Origin: Mycobacterium sp. 852013-50091_SCH5140682
Lineage (GTDB): Bacteria; Actinomycetota; Actinomycetes; Mycobacteriales; Mycobacteriaceae
DNA: 64,000 nt
Reading direction: 5' to 3'
NCBI RefSeq assembly: GCF_001665685.1
Contig: NZ_LZTB01000010.1
Coordinates: 146,661 to 210,660 of the forward strand
Part shown: positions 28,280 to 36,461 of the stretch, piece after piece
Position numbering within the stretch: position 1 is the stretch's first letter
Layout of the letters: each line of letters begins with the position of its first letter
Program-made: the position numbers and the translations under genes
The notes under the pieces: generated by a model
The model's input: the letters and a program-made list of their open reading frames with translations, nothing else
What the model was told of the DNA's origin: nothing
Databases searched by the model: none

Positions 28280-30103
28280 ATGGCGGACGCGACGTTGATC
28301 CCACTCGAAGTACTGTTCGGCAATCCGGAGCGCGTGGGCGCGCAAATATCGCCCGACGGGACGCGGCTGTCCTACCTGGCGCCTCTCGACGGCGTGCTCA
28401 ACGTGTTCGTCGGGGAGATCGGGGCCGGTACCGCTCAACCGGTCACCCACGACACCGACCGGGGGATCCAGAACTACTTTTGGACCTGGGACAACCGGCA
28501 CCTGATGTACGTCATGGACAAGGACGGCAGCGAGAACTTCCGACTTTATGACGTGGATCCCAGCACCGGCGTCGAGCGCGACCTCACCCCGATGGATGGC
28601 GTCCAGTGCCGAGTGATCGCGCACCGCAAGAGATTTCCGAATGAGGTGCTGCTCGGTATCAACAAGGACAATCCGCAGCTGCACGACGTCTACCACCTGG
28701 ATCTGAAAACCGGTGAGCTGCGCAAGATCCTGGACAACCCGGGTTACCTGGGCTGGGTGGTCGACACTGAGCTGCGGGTGCGTGGCGCGTTCGCTCCCAC
28801 ACCCGAGGGCGGCATGACGATCATGGTGCGCGACGACGAGGACGCGGACTGGCGGGTGCTGCTCGAAGTCGGGCCGGAGGATGCCGAGACGACGGGCCCC
28901 GTCAGCTTCAGCCTGGACGGCAGCGCGATGTATCTGCTGTCCTCGGTGGACTCGAACACCACCCGGCTGGTGAAGATGGACATCGCCGGCGGCGCAGTCG
29001 AAGTGATCGCCGAGGACCCGGTCTATGACGTCAGCGGGACCATCATTGACCCGGACACACGGGAGATCCAGGGCGTCACGGTGTATGCGGATCGGGTGCA
29101 GTACCGCATTTTCGACGACCGGATTCGCGGCGACATCGACGCGCTGGAACAGTTGAGCCCGGGTGAGCTGATGATCAACGACCGCAGCGCCGATGACGGC
29201 ACCTGGCTGGTGGCGTTCGACAACGACGCCGGCCCGGTGAAGTACTACCTCTGGGATCGCGCCTCGCAGACCGCGACGTTCCTGTTCGACCATCGCCCGG
29301 AGCTCAACGACTACCCGCTGGTGCCGATGGAGCCGTTCAGTTTCACCGCGCGCGACGGCCTGACCGTCCACGGCTATCTGTCGTTCCCACCCGGGGTGGA
29401 GCGCTCCGGGCTGCCGGCCGTGCTCAACGTGCACGGCGGGCCGTGGGCGCGGGTCGGTTGGGGCCTGGGTCTGGAACAGCAGTGGCTGGCCAACCGCGGC
29501 TACGTCTGTGTCGACGTGAACTTCCGCGGCTCCAGCGGATATGGCAAGGAGTTCCTCAACGCGGGCAACCGCGAATGGGGCGCCAAGATGCACGACGACC
29601 TGCTCGACGCCGTCGACTATCTGGTGGGCAAGGGCTACATCGACGCCAAGCGGGTCGCCATCTACGGCGGTTCCTACGGGGGCTACGCGGCGCTGATCGG
29701 GGCGACGTTCACGCCGGACGTGTTCACCTGCGCGGTCTCGATTGTCGGCCCCTCCAACTTGAACACCCTGATCGAGTCGTTCCCGGAGTACTGGAAGCCG
29801 ATGATCCAGTTGTGGCACAAGCGAGTTGGAGAGGACCCCGACTTCCTGTGGTCGCGTTCACCGCTGTCGCGGGTGGACGCGATCAAGATTCCGATCCTGA
29901 TCGGTCAGGGCGAGAACGACCCCAGGGTCAAGCGCGCCGAATCCGAGCAGATCGTCGCGGCGATGGCCGAGCACGGCATCGACCACGAATACGTGATGTA
30001 CGAGAACGAAGGGCACGGCTTTGCCAAACCCGAGAATCGGCTGGACTTCTTTCACCGCGTCGACCGTTTCCTGGCCAAGCATCTCGGTGGCCGCGCCGAG
30101 TGA
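28280..30103 (+). CDS. S9-family prolyl oligopeptidase-like serine peptidase
   Basis: A 607-residue protein with an N-terminal beta-propeller (about residues 20-330) and a C-terminal alpha/beta-hydrolase peptidase domain. The catalytic triad is visible: Ser in YGGSYGGYAALIGA near residue 464, Asp in GQGENDPRVK near 545, and His in ENEGHGFAKPEN near 577. LNVHGGPWARVGW is the oxyanion region. No signal peptide, so probably cytosolic hydrolysis of short peptides or acyl-peptides. It is the first gene of the segment that separates fadB from ercc3 here, and ends before a hairpin. Confidence 0.9.
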   Translation: MADATLIPLEVLFGNPERVGAQISPDGTRLSYLAPLDGVLNVFVGEIGAGTAQPVTHDTDRGIQNYFWTWDNRHLMYVMDKDGSENFRLYDVDPSTGVERDLTPMDGVQCRVIAHRKRFPNEVLLGINKDNPQLHDVYHLDLKTGELRKILDNPGYLGWVVDTELRVRGAFAPTPEGGMTIMVRDDEDADWRVLLEVGPEDAETTGPVSFSLDGSAMYLLSSVDSNTTRLVKMDIAGGAVEVIAEDPVYDVSGTIIDPDTREIQGVTVYADRVQYRIFDDRIRGDIDALEQLSPGELMINDRSADDGTWLVAFDNDAGPVKYYLWDRASQTATFLFDHRPELNDYPLVPMEPFSFTARDGLTVHGYLSFPPGVERSGLPAVLNVHGGPWARVGWGLGLEQQWLANRGYVCVDVNFRGSSGYGKEFLNAGNREWGAKMHDDLLDAVDYLVGKGYIDAKRVAIYGGSYGGYAALIGATFTPDVFTCAVSIVGPSNLNTLIESFPEYWKPMIQLWHKRVGEDPDFLWSRSPLSRVDAIKIPILIGQGENDPRVKRAESEQIVAAMAEHGIDHEYVMYENEGHGFAKPENRLDFFHRVDRFLAKHLGGRAE

Positions 30104-30123
30104 GATGGCTCCGCGGCGTTGAA

Positions 30124-30172
30124 ATTGCGCTCAGGGCTGTGGAATTCGAGGATTCACGACCCTGAGCGCAAT
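30124..30172. terminator. Hairpin after the S9 peptidase
   Basis: ATTGCGCTCAGGG and its exact reverse complement CCCTGAGCGCAAT form a 13-base stem with a 23-base loop, 20 bases after the peptidase stop. No T-tract. It could end transcription from both the peptidase and the opposing decayed regulator gene. Confidence 0.6.
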
Positions 30173-30173
30173 A

Positions 30174-30455
30174 TCACGTTGCGGACAACGTGCGGAGCTT
30201 CTCCAGTGCTCTTGCCGAATCACTGTGTGGTTCAGCGCGGTAGATCAGAACATGCTGGCCGGTGACATTGCGGCCATGCGGAACATTGAGCTGGTTGCGG
30301 TAGAGGTATAGGTCGCCGAGGACATTTCGTCGATGAGTGCCACCATGCGCGGATCCTCGGGATCGAGGTCGATCAACGGGCATTCGATACCGGCCTGCAG
30401 GCCGTCCTCGACGGACTCGAGCTGCGGTACCAGGCTCTTTCGGCAGAGTGACGCT
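30174..30455 (-). pseudogene. Decayed MmyB-like XRE regulator (C-terminal remnant)
   Basis: Reading the minus strand, one frame gives a stretch ending LDPEDPRMVALIDEMSS and a shifted frame gives GDLYLYRNQLNVPH then QHVLIYRAEPHSDSARALEK with a stop. Both match the C-terminal ligand-binding domain of MmyB-type regulators, and the second closely matches the end of the intact gene at 52.3 kb. About 40 residues that should lie between are missing, the frame shifts, and the helix-turn-helix is absent. This is a broken paralogue. Its exact upstream limit is uncertain. Confidence 0.7.
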
Positions 30456-30469
30456 GCGTCGCTCAGGAC

Positions 30470-30715
30470 TCAGGTCGCTGCCACCGCTCGATGCGACAGC
30501 TGGTAACGGGCGTTCTTTTCGACGAACAGCGGGACGAAATCACGGATCGTGCTCGCCGCGAACCGTGAATGAGCCTCTTTGACCGCCGCATCGATGGCAT
30601 CGGCTGTGGCCTCGGGGAACTCCACGGTGAGGCGACGCTCGATATCGGCCAATGCCGTCTGCTCGCTGACGTCGATCATCTTCAAGAGCATCTGCCAGCA
30701 TTCCGGCTCAGTCAA
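30470..30715 (-). CDS. Small three-helix-bundle dimerization-domain protein
   Basis: An 81-residue helical protein. The pattern IERRLTVEFPEATADAIDAA followed by AHSRFAASTIRDFVPLFVEK resembles the short mycobacterial proteins described as three-helix bundle dimerization domain proteins; this is from memory. The first start is TTG at 30715; ATG codons at 30691 and 30679 are alternatives that would trim the N-terminus without touching the helices. It follows the methyltransferase gene on the same strand with a gap of 107 bases. Function unknown. Confidence 0.65.
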   Translation of the reverse strand: MTEPECWQMLLKMIDVSEQTALADIERRLTVEFPEATADAIDAAVKEAHSRFAASTIRDFVPLFVEKNARYQLSHRAVAAT

Positions 30716-30822
30716 CTGTCAATTGCCAGGTAATCCGATGGTGGTCGGCTGCGAGCGAGAACCTGCGAGGACGAGGGCGCTCGCATACCTGACGTGCATC
30801 CGAACTCCTCCGCGGTATCGAG

Positions 30823-31419
30823 TCAGCTCCGCCGCGCGAACACGTAATGCCGGGCCGGATCCTTGCCGTTGTGGTCCATCGCGGGCTCGCTGCCGCTGGA
30901 CACCAGGGACCAGTGTTCCGAGAACCGGTGCTTGACCTCTGCCTCGGCGAGGCCGGGCACACCGAACGACGTGCCGGGAACGAACGCCACGATGGACAAC
31001 ACCGCATCGGGCGCCGCGACCGCCGTGATCTCCCGAACGTACGCATCGCGGTCATCGGCGCTCATCCCGTGCAGACACCCGCTGTCGACGATCAGCGTGT
31101 AGTCGTGGTCGACCGCCGCGGTGCTCAGCCGCGTCGCGTCGGCCTGGAGAAACCGCACGTCGACACCCCGTTTCGCGGCCTTCGCCCGCGCCTTGTCGAT
31201 GGCGGTCGCGACGAAGTCCACGCCGGTCACCTGCCAGCCCTGCTCAGCCAGATAGATCGAGTTGTCGCCCGTGCCGCATCCGACGTCCAGCGCCTTGCCC
31301 GGCGGTAGCGGATCCTCGCCTTCGATGAGCTGCAAAAGGCCCTGCGCGAGCGGGTGCCCGTCCCACGGCGTGAACCCGAGCCGGTAGAACACTCGGAACA
31401 GCCGCTGTCGGGAAGCCAT
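30823..31419 (-). CDS. Class I SAM-dependent methyltransferase
   Basis: A 198-residue methyltransferase. Motif I (ALDVGCGTGDNSIYLAEQGW) is near residue 43 and the acidic residue ending the next strand is in VTGVDFVATA; the motif II/III region LIVDSGCLHG is present. The fold resembles the TehB/thiopurine-type small-molecule methyltransferases. The ATG at MASRQRL is chosen because the upstream frame has no homology. Neighbours give no pathway; substrate unknown. Confidence 0.85.
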   Translation of the reverse strand: MASRQRLFRVFYRLGFTPWDGHPLAQGLLQLIEGEDPLPPGKALDVGCGTGDNSIYLAEQGWQVTGVDFVATAIDKARAKAAKRGVDVRFLQADATRLSTAAVDHDYTLIVDSGCLHGMSADDRDAYVREITAVAAPDAVLSIVAFVPGTSFGVPGLAEAEVKHRFSEHWSLVSSGSEPAMDHNGKDPARHYVFARRS

Positions 31420-31463
31420 ACCCCCACCCTGCCCCGTCAGACGATGCCTGCCAAGGCGGGGTG

Positions 31464-32666
31464 TCAAGCCCAGTCGTCGTGTTCGATGTCCTCGCCGTCA
31501 TCGACCCAGACGTGGATGGGCCATCCGTCATCGCCGTATTGATACGTGTGCTTATCCGGCAAATTGCCACCGTCGAATGCGCTGAGGACGCGCTCGCCAC
31601 CACTGTTGGCGGCGGATGCAGGGCTACCAGCGGTGTTGCCTGCGTCCAATCTGGTTGGCGCAGATGTCGCGGGCATCGGCGCGGTGGCACTGGCCGGTCC
31701 GACCTTGCTGACGGGTGGGGCGCCCGCACCTGTCGGGGGTGATGTTGGGCCTGAGCGCGCGGTCGGTTCCTGGTTGGCATGGACGGGCGCAGATCCCGCG
31801 TTTGTCGAAGCCGGTCGCGTCGGCGCCGCACCGGCATTGCGACCGGGATTCACCGGGCTTGACGGAGTCGGTGTCGTGCCTGTGGTGGGCCGCGGTGTCG
31901 GTGCGGACGGAGGTTGGACAGGCGTGCGCGGGGCGCTTGGTGCACTGCCCGGGGTCGACGGGCCAGTGGGCACGGTCTGGCCTGGACTGTCGACCTTCGA
32001 ACCCGGCTTTGCGGGAGAATCGGGGCCGCTCGGCTTGGCGCCGGGTCCAGGGGCCGGCGCAGTGGTGTTGCCGTCCTTGGGTTTCGGTTCGCCGGGCGAC
32101 GGACTGTCCGACCGATTCGGCGGGCCGGCGTGATCAGCGGGACTGCGCAGGCCGGCGGTTGCCTTGCGCACTGCGTCGGCCAGCGCTCGGTCCGCGCTGT
32201 CGAACTGGGCGAGCAGGGTCTTGAGCTTGACCGAACTGATGGCAGCGATCTGCCGGACTTCCATCTCCGTGACGGGGCTCAACGTGGCCAGTTGGTCGAG
32301 CGGACTTCCCGGCCGCACAGACACCGTGCCGTCATCGGCGACTTGCCAGCCCTGCTGGGTGAAGGTTTCCACTGCATCGACAACGCCGGTGCGGATCGCG
32401 GACAACTGGGATCCGCCGTCGGACAGCGCTGAGTACAGCAGACCGAGGGTATCGGCGATCTTTTGCTGCTCGACGAGCGTGCGTTGCGCCGTCGCGATTG
32501 CTGCCTCGGAAGCTGTTCCCTCCCAACCGCTCCTCAGCCGGTCGAGGTTCTGTTTACCGGCGTCGAGCTGCTGACTGGCGGTGGTGGCGGAATTCCCGGC
32601 ATGGACAGCGGCTGCCATGACCTGCTCGGGTTGCGAACCCGTGACCGAAGAAATCGTGACTGTCAT
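31464..32666 (-). CDS. WXG100-like N-terminus with long proline-rich region
   Basis: A 400-residue protein in three parts. Residues ~1-100 are helical with the turn motif WEG near residue 49, like WXG100 proteins of ESX (type VII) secretion. Residues ~195-350 are a low-complexity Pro/Ala/Ser/Thr/Gly stretch, likely an extended linker. The last ~25 residues are acidic and aromatic (DDGWPIHVWVDDGEDIEHDD). No signal peptide and no transmembrane helix. A strict YxxxD/E export motif after the helices is not evident. It is the last gene of a three-gene operon after a lipoprotein and an EspC-transglycosylase fusion. A secreted or surface role is inferred. Confidence 0.7.
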   Translation of the reverse strand: MTVTISSVTGSQPEQVMAAAVHAGNSATTASQQLDAGKQNLDRLRSGWEGTASEAAIATAQRTLVEQQKIADTLGLLYSALSDGGSQLSAIRTGVVDAVETFTQQGWQVADDGTVSVRPGSPLDQLATLSPVTEMEVRQIAAISSVKLKTLLAQFDSADRALADAVRKATAGLRSPADHAGPPNRSDSPSPGEPKPKDGNTTAPAPGPGAKPSGPDSPAKPGSKVDSPGQTVPTGPSTPGSAPSAPRTPVQPPSAPTPRPTTGTTPTPSSPVNPGRNAGAAPTRPASTNAGSAPVHANQEPTARSGPTSPPTGAGAPPVSKVGPASATAPMPATSAPTRLDAGNTAGSPASAANSGGERVLSAFDGGNLPDKHTYQYGDDGWPIHVWVDDGEDIEHDDWA

Positions 32667-32679
32667 CGGCGGGGCCCTG

Positions 32680-33456
32680 TCAGCATTCCCAAACGGTGCA
32701 CAGCTGAGGGTTCATGGCTGCGAACACATCTTCATCAGCGGCGCCTGCCCATGGTGTGCTGGGGCTGCCAGTGGTCCAGACTGTCAGCTCGGTGATGGTG
32801 CTGCCGACGTTGGCGAGGTACACGTGTGCCGTGGATTTCCCGTCGGAAGAACGTATTTCGGCGGCAACCTGGTGGCATCCGCCGCGAGAGACGCTGGGGC
32901 ATCTAGCGTCAACGGGGGTGGTGAACTGCAGTGTTGTGCCCGGTGCGGTGGAGGTGCACTGGTTCAGAACATTCTGCAAGTTGGAGGCGTCGAGGCTCAC
33001 TGTCTGGCCCATGGTCCACGGGTCACCGGGATAGTGCACGATGACTTGTTCAGCCGACCAGTGGCCGTCACCGTTGTCCACGACGGCTCGGGCGTTGTCC
33101 CCATCGGCAATCGGTGATGGCGTTGCCCCGCACAGTCCGTAGAGGCGGAACGTGCTGGTTCCCAAGGGTTCTGCGCGGTCAGCGAGATTAGGCCACGGTT
33201 GGTCGGAGTTTTGCGGAATCCGATCGGCGCTGATCCAGGCCGCAGCCGGTACAGGCACCGCCGCTTGCGGTTTCGCGCCCGGCGATGGGGAAGCGCTCGC
33301 TGTCTCAGCAGTCGCGGCCGGCTTCGGCGGTGCAGAGCTTGTGTGGGTGGTCGGTTCAGCCTGGGGTGCGCCCGCCGTCGTAGTGCCGCAAGCCGACATG
33401 GCAGCGGCCGCAATGACTGTCGTGACAACGAGTACCAACGCGCGCAGGGCTGTCAT
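32680..33456 (-). CDS. Secreted lipoprotein with proline/alanine-rich stalk
   Basis: A 258-residue lipoprotein: hydrophobic signal, lipobox MSAC, a Thr/Pro/Ala-rich stalk to about residue 65, then a globular domain containing several Cys (LCGATPS, NQCTST, RCPSVSRGGCHQ, LCTVWEC) that could form disulfides. The arrangement resembles the extracellular PknH-like sensor domains of mycobacterial lipoproteins, but I cannot assign it. The start at 33456 is preferred over an ATG 21 bases upstream because an AGGAG sequence lies 4 bases before it. Separated by 17 and 13 bases from its operon neighbours. Confidence 0.8.
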   Translation of the reverse strand: MTALRALVLVVTTVIAAAAMSACGTTTAGAPQAEPTTHTSSAPPKPAATAETASASPSPGAKPQAAVPVPAAAWISADRIPQNSDQPWPNLADRAEPLGTSTFRLYGLCGATPSPIADGDNARAVVDNGDGHWSAEQVIVHYPGDPWTMGQTVSLDASNLQNVLNQCTSTAPGTTLQFTTPVDARCPSVSRGGCHQVAAEIRSSDGKSTAHVYLANVGSTITELTVWTTGSPSTPWAGAADEDVFAAMNPQLCTVWEC

Positions 33457-33473
33457 CGAACTCCTGTTAAGTC

Positions 33474-34307
33474 TCAATAACCCTGGTGGACGCCAGGGTT
33501 GGCTTGCGGGATCTTGGCGAGAATGTCGGAACCGTCGGGCGCGACGCCGTAGTTGCCGACAAGGTAGTTCATCGATGCGGCGATGTTGGCGACCGGGTCG
33601 TATATGTCATTCGACGTGCCGGGTTGGTGGTACCGCGCGAAAGTCCCTGGCACGCACTGGGCCAGACCACGCGAACAGCCGTTGCCCGAGCCATCGGACA
33701 CTTTGTACGTCGAGTTGGGCGGCTTGGCGTTGATGTCCCAGTTGTTGACCGCCATGGGGTTGTACGACGATTCGTGCTGAGTGAGAGTCATGTACGCGTC
33801 GATCCAGCGTTGCCGTGCAGCCGGGTCGGTGACGCCGCGTTGGTCCAAGGCCTGATTGATGGCGGTCCGGGTGGCGTCGGCCCCTGAGGGCCAGTTCCCG
33901 TTGTCGTAGGTCACCTGGTCGACGGGGATGGCTTGCGGACCCGCCCCCGTGGCCGGCGCGGGGCCGGGTTCGCCCTTCTTTGTACCGTCGTCGTCTTTCT
34001 TGTTGGGATCATCGACGGTCTTGTCGAGCTTTTTGCCCAGCTCGGCATCGGTCTTTTCGTACTTGTCAGCTGCCTGGCCGAGGTTGGTGGACAGCTGCGA
34101 CAGTTCGTTGCCCACGTGCCGGACAGCGTCGTCGACGAGCGTGGCGGCCTGCTCGGCTGCGCCACCGGTGACGAGGCCTGGCAGGCTCGCGGTCAGACCC
34201 GAGAGTCCCTGGCCGATGTTCGCGCCGGACAGCGCGGCTCCGATCTGGTTGAACCCGTCCGCTGCTGACCGCAAGACACCGGGATCGACGCGCAGTTTCG
34301 GAGCCAC
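33474..34307 (-). CDS. EspC-like ESX domain fused to lytic transglycosylase
   Basis: A 277-residue two-domain protein. Residues ~1-100 match EspC-type ESX substrates (LRVDPGVLRSAADGF then a helical hairpin) and end in YEKTD, which fits the YxxxD/E type VII export signal. A charged Lys/Asp linker follows. Residues ~135-270 form an SLT/goose-lysozyme-like domain: the catalytic Glu in TLTQHESSYNP, then SRGLAQCVPGTFARYH and VANIAASMNYLVGNYG. It should cleave peptidoglycan glycan strands after export. GTG start. First gene of the operon with the lipoprotein and the WXG-like protein. Confidence 0.82.
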   Translation of the reverse strand: MAPKLRVDPGVLRSAADGFNQIGAALSGANIGQGLSGLTASLPGLVTGGAAEQAATLVDDAVRHVGNELSQLSTNLGQAADKYEKTDAELGKKLDKTVDDPNKKDDDGTKKGEPGPAPATGAGPQAIPVDQVTYDNGNWPSGADATRTAINQALDQRGVTDPAARQRWIDAYMTLTQHESSYNPMAVNNWDINAKPPNSTYKVSDGSGNGCSRGLAQCVPGTFARYHQPGTSNDIYDPVANIAASMNYLVGNYGVAPDGSDILAKIPQANPGVHQGY

Positions 34308-34407
34308 CCACGGAGCCTAACCGTGGCGGAGACTCCGTCTGCGCGCCAATTCCGTTGTGCCAGTGGGTCTGTGAACCCGCTGACAGGATGCTGTGAACGT
34401 GTCGGTG

Positions 34408-34833
34408 TCAGACGCTGCCGAGGTCCGCGGAAAGCCAGTGCTCGGGCTTCAGGTAGACCGCGACGCTCTCACCGTGTTCGCGGCGGGCGAACTCCAGATA
34501 CGGTTCGACCTTCTCCGGGGCGAGGTAGCGCTTGGTCATCTCGACAAGCTGCTCGTCAGTGCCCGGCTCGATGCGGCTCACCGCCCCGTCGACGGCCACG
34601 TAGCGCACGCTCGGCTCGAGCCGCTCGACCATCAGCGACAAGTGCCCGGCCGATTCGATGAGCCGGTGCTTGCGCGACCCGTTGCCGGTCAGCAGCCAGG
34701 GTTCGCCGCCCGGCGTGTACTGGTACCAGATCGGTACGGTCAGTGGTCCGCGCTTGTCGCCTGCAAAGACCGACAGGGCGGCGATGTGCGGTTCGGATAG
34801 AAACTGTTCGCGTTCGTCCTTGGATAGGGCCAT
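34408..34833 (-). CDS. PPOX-class (pyridoxamine oxidase fold) flavin/F420 protein
   Basis: A 141-residue split-barrel protein. EPHIAALSVF near the start, GPLTVPIWYQYTPGGEPWLL and GHLSLMVERLEP correspond to the cofactor-binding strands of PPOX/FDOR proteins. Mycobacterial members use F420 or FMN, or bind biliverdin; which applies here cannot be told. It stands alone between the ESX-type operon and an AraC gene, both on the same strand. Role unknown. Confidence 0.82.
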   Translation of the reverse strand: MALSKDEREQFLSEPHIAALSVFAGDKRGPLTVPIWYQYTPGGEPWLLTGNGSRKHRLIESAGHLSLMVERLEPSVRYVAVDGAVSRIEPGTDEQLVEMTKRYLAPEKVEPYLEFARREHGESVAVYLKPEHWLSADLGSV

Positions 34834-34881
34834 CCTGACAGCCTAGAACGACTTTTGAAAAACGCTGTGAAGCAGCTGTAT

Positions 34882-35763
34882 TCAGATTCCGCGGACGCGA
34901 GAACGAAACGTAGCGGGGGTTTCACCGGTACGGGTGCGGAAGAACTTGGTGAACATCGTCGGATCGGGAATGCCGACGCGGGCGCCGATCGCGGTGCCCG
35001 TCAGGTCGGTGTGTACCAGCAGTCGCTTGGCCTCCAGCAGTACCCGGTTGTCGATGACGCCCTTGGCGCCGTGGCCCGTCGCCAGCCGGCACGCCCGCGT
35101 CAGCGTGCGCACGCTGTACCCGAGCTCGGAGGCGTAGTCCTCGACGCGGTGCCGGTGCGCGTAGTCCCGCTCGACGGCCAGCTGGAAGTCGCGGAACACG
35201 GTGTTCGCGGAATCCGTCGAGGCACTCTCGGCGCTGGTTGCCAGGTGCAGCAGCAGCGCCGACAGCAGGTGGCGCACGATCTCGATACGGATCGCCTGAG
35301 GCGCGCCCGCCTGGTCCCGGTGCGCGTCGACGAGGAGTCGGGCGGTCCGATCGGCTGCGGGGGATCGGATCGGCGTCGGTGTCGCAGGCGGGCTGTCGAC
35401 GTCTGCTGCCGCAACCGTGGTGTCGTCGAGGAATCCCGACGGGAACAGCAGGATGGTGCCGTCGGAATCGGCGAGGTCGGGCCGCCACTGCAGCACCTGG
35501 CGCGGCCGCACCCACAGCCAATCATGGTGGACCAGTTCGTATTCGGTGAAGTCAACGGCACAGTGCATGGGTGGGCCCGTGACCGTGACGAGATGGTGGA
35601 ACGCCGGGCGCATCGGGGTGAACGGATCGAGACCGTGACCGCGTGCTCGCCGCTCCAGATCGGCGAAACTGAGCACTTCGACGCCCGGGGTGGCGGCCGA
35701 GCCGTGGAACGGCACTTCGGTCGGCAGCATTTCCATCACCTCGGGTTGTCCGATTTTCACCAT
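34882..35763 (-). CDS. AraC-family transcriptional regulator
   Basis: A 293-residue regulator with an N-terminal cupin-like sensing domain (AraC-binding-like) and a C-terminal pair of helix-turn-helix motifs: VEDYASELGYSVRTLTRACR and TAIGARVGIPDPTMFTKFFR. The ATG used gives the shortest sensible form; the frame is open further upstream across the promoter of ubiX and is not coding there. Divergent from the hydroxyarylic-acid decarboxylase operon with an 87-base intergenic region, so it very likely activates that operon in response to an aromatic acid (inference). Confidence 0.87.
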   Translation of the reverse strand: MVKIGQPEVMEMLPTEVPFHGSAATPGVEVLSFADLERRARGHGLDPFTPMRPAFHHLVTVTGPPMHCAVDFTEYELVHHDWLWVRPRQVLQWRPDLADSDGTILLFPSGFLDDTTVAAADVDSPPATPTPIRSPAADRTARLLVDAHRDQAGAPQAIRIEIVRHLLSALLLHLATSAESASTDSANTVFRDFQLAVERDYAHRHRVEDYASELGYSVRTLTRACRLATGHGAKGVIDNRVLLEAKRLLVHTDLTGTAIGARVGIPDPTMFTKFFRTRTGETPATFRSRVRGI

Positions 35764-35850
35764 ATGGTGTCCGCCGGAGACGTAGTGCACTTCAGTGTAT
35801 GCGCCGTAACGTCGGTTTTCAGCACACAGAGTCGACCGAAAGAGTCCATC

Positions 35851-36441
35851 ATGCGTTTGATTGTCGGGATGACCGGGGCAACCGGAGCGGTCTTCGGGAT
35901 CCGGCTGCTGGAGAACCTCGCGCAGCTGCCGGAGGTGGAAACCCACCTGGTGCTCAGCCGCTGGGCTCGCACCACCATCGAGCTCGAAACAGGAATGTCC
36001 ACCGCGCAGGTGGGGCAGCTCGCTGACGTCGTGCATCACCCCGAGGACCAGGGCGCGACGATCTCATCGGGCTCGTTCCGCACCGACGGCATGGTGATCG
36101 TGCCGTGTTCGATGAAGACGCTGGCAGGCATCCGCGCCGGGTATGCCGACGGGCTGGTGGGCCGCGCCGCCGACGTCGTCCTCAAGGAACGCCTCAAGTT
36201 GGTGTTGGTGCCGCGCGAGACGCCGCTCAGCGAGATTCACCTGGAGAACATGCTCGACCTGGCTCGCAAAGGCGTGCAGATGGTGCCACCCATGCCTGCG
36301 TTCTACAACCACCCGCAGACGCTGGATGACATGGTCGACCACGTCGTCGCTCGCATCCTCGACCAGTTCGACCTGCCTGCCCCGGCCGCCAAACGCTGGG
36401 ACGGTATCCGCGCCGCCCGCGAAATGCATTCCGTCGCCTGA
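35851..36441 (+). CDS. UbiX-like flavin prenyltransferase (decarboxylase subunit B)
   Basis: A 196-residue flavoprotein of the UbiX/Pad1/VdcB group. GMTGATGAVFGIRLLENL at the N-terminus binds flavin, VPCSMKTLAGIRAGYADG near residue 85 is the family signature, and VPRETPLSEIHLENM near 130 is the dimethylallyl-phosphate site region. It makes the prenylated FMN cofactor needed by the next gene's UbiD product. The order UbiX, UbiD, small zinc-ribbon protein equals the vdcBCD-type non-oxidative hydroxyarylic-acid decarboxylases. Start at MRLIVGM, as in the family. Confidence 0.92.
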   Translation: MRLIVGMTGATGAVFGIRLLENLAQLPEVETHLVLSRWARTTIELETGMSTAQVGQLADVVHHPEDQGATISSGSFRTDGMVIVPCSMKTLAGIRAGYADGLVGRAADVVLKERLKLVLVPRETPLSEIHLENMLDLARKGVQMVPPMPAFYNHPQTLDDMVDHVVARILDQFDLPAPAAKRWDGIRAAREMHSVA

Positions 36442-36461
36442 CAACCCGAGAGGACATCGAT

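Noticed and set aside
30124..30172. Hairpin as an IS-element inverted repeat end
   Set aside because: A single hairpin with a short loop, no transposase and no flanking target duplication.
31464..32666. Proline-rich protein as a PPE-family member
   Set aside because: The PPE motif and N-terminal fold are absent; the WxG turn and Pro-rich linker are a different arrangement.
33474..34307. Lytic transglycosylase as a phage endolysin or prophage remnant
   Set aside because: No holin, capsid, terminase or integrase nearby, and the N-terminal EspC-like domain with YxxxD export signal points to ESX secretion.
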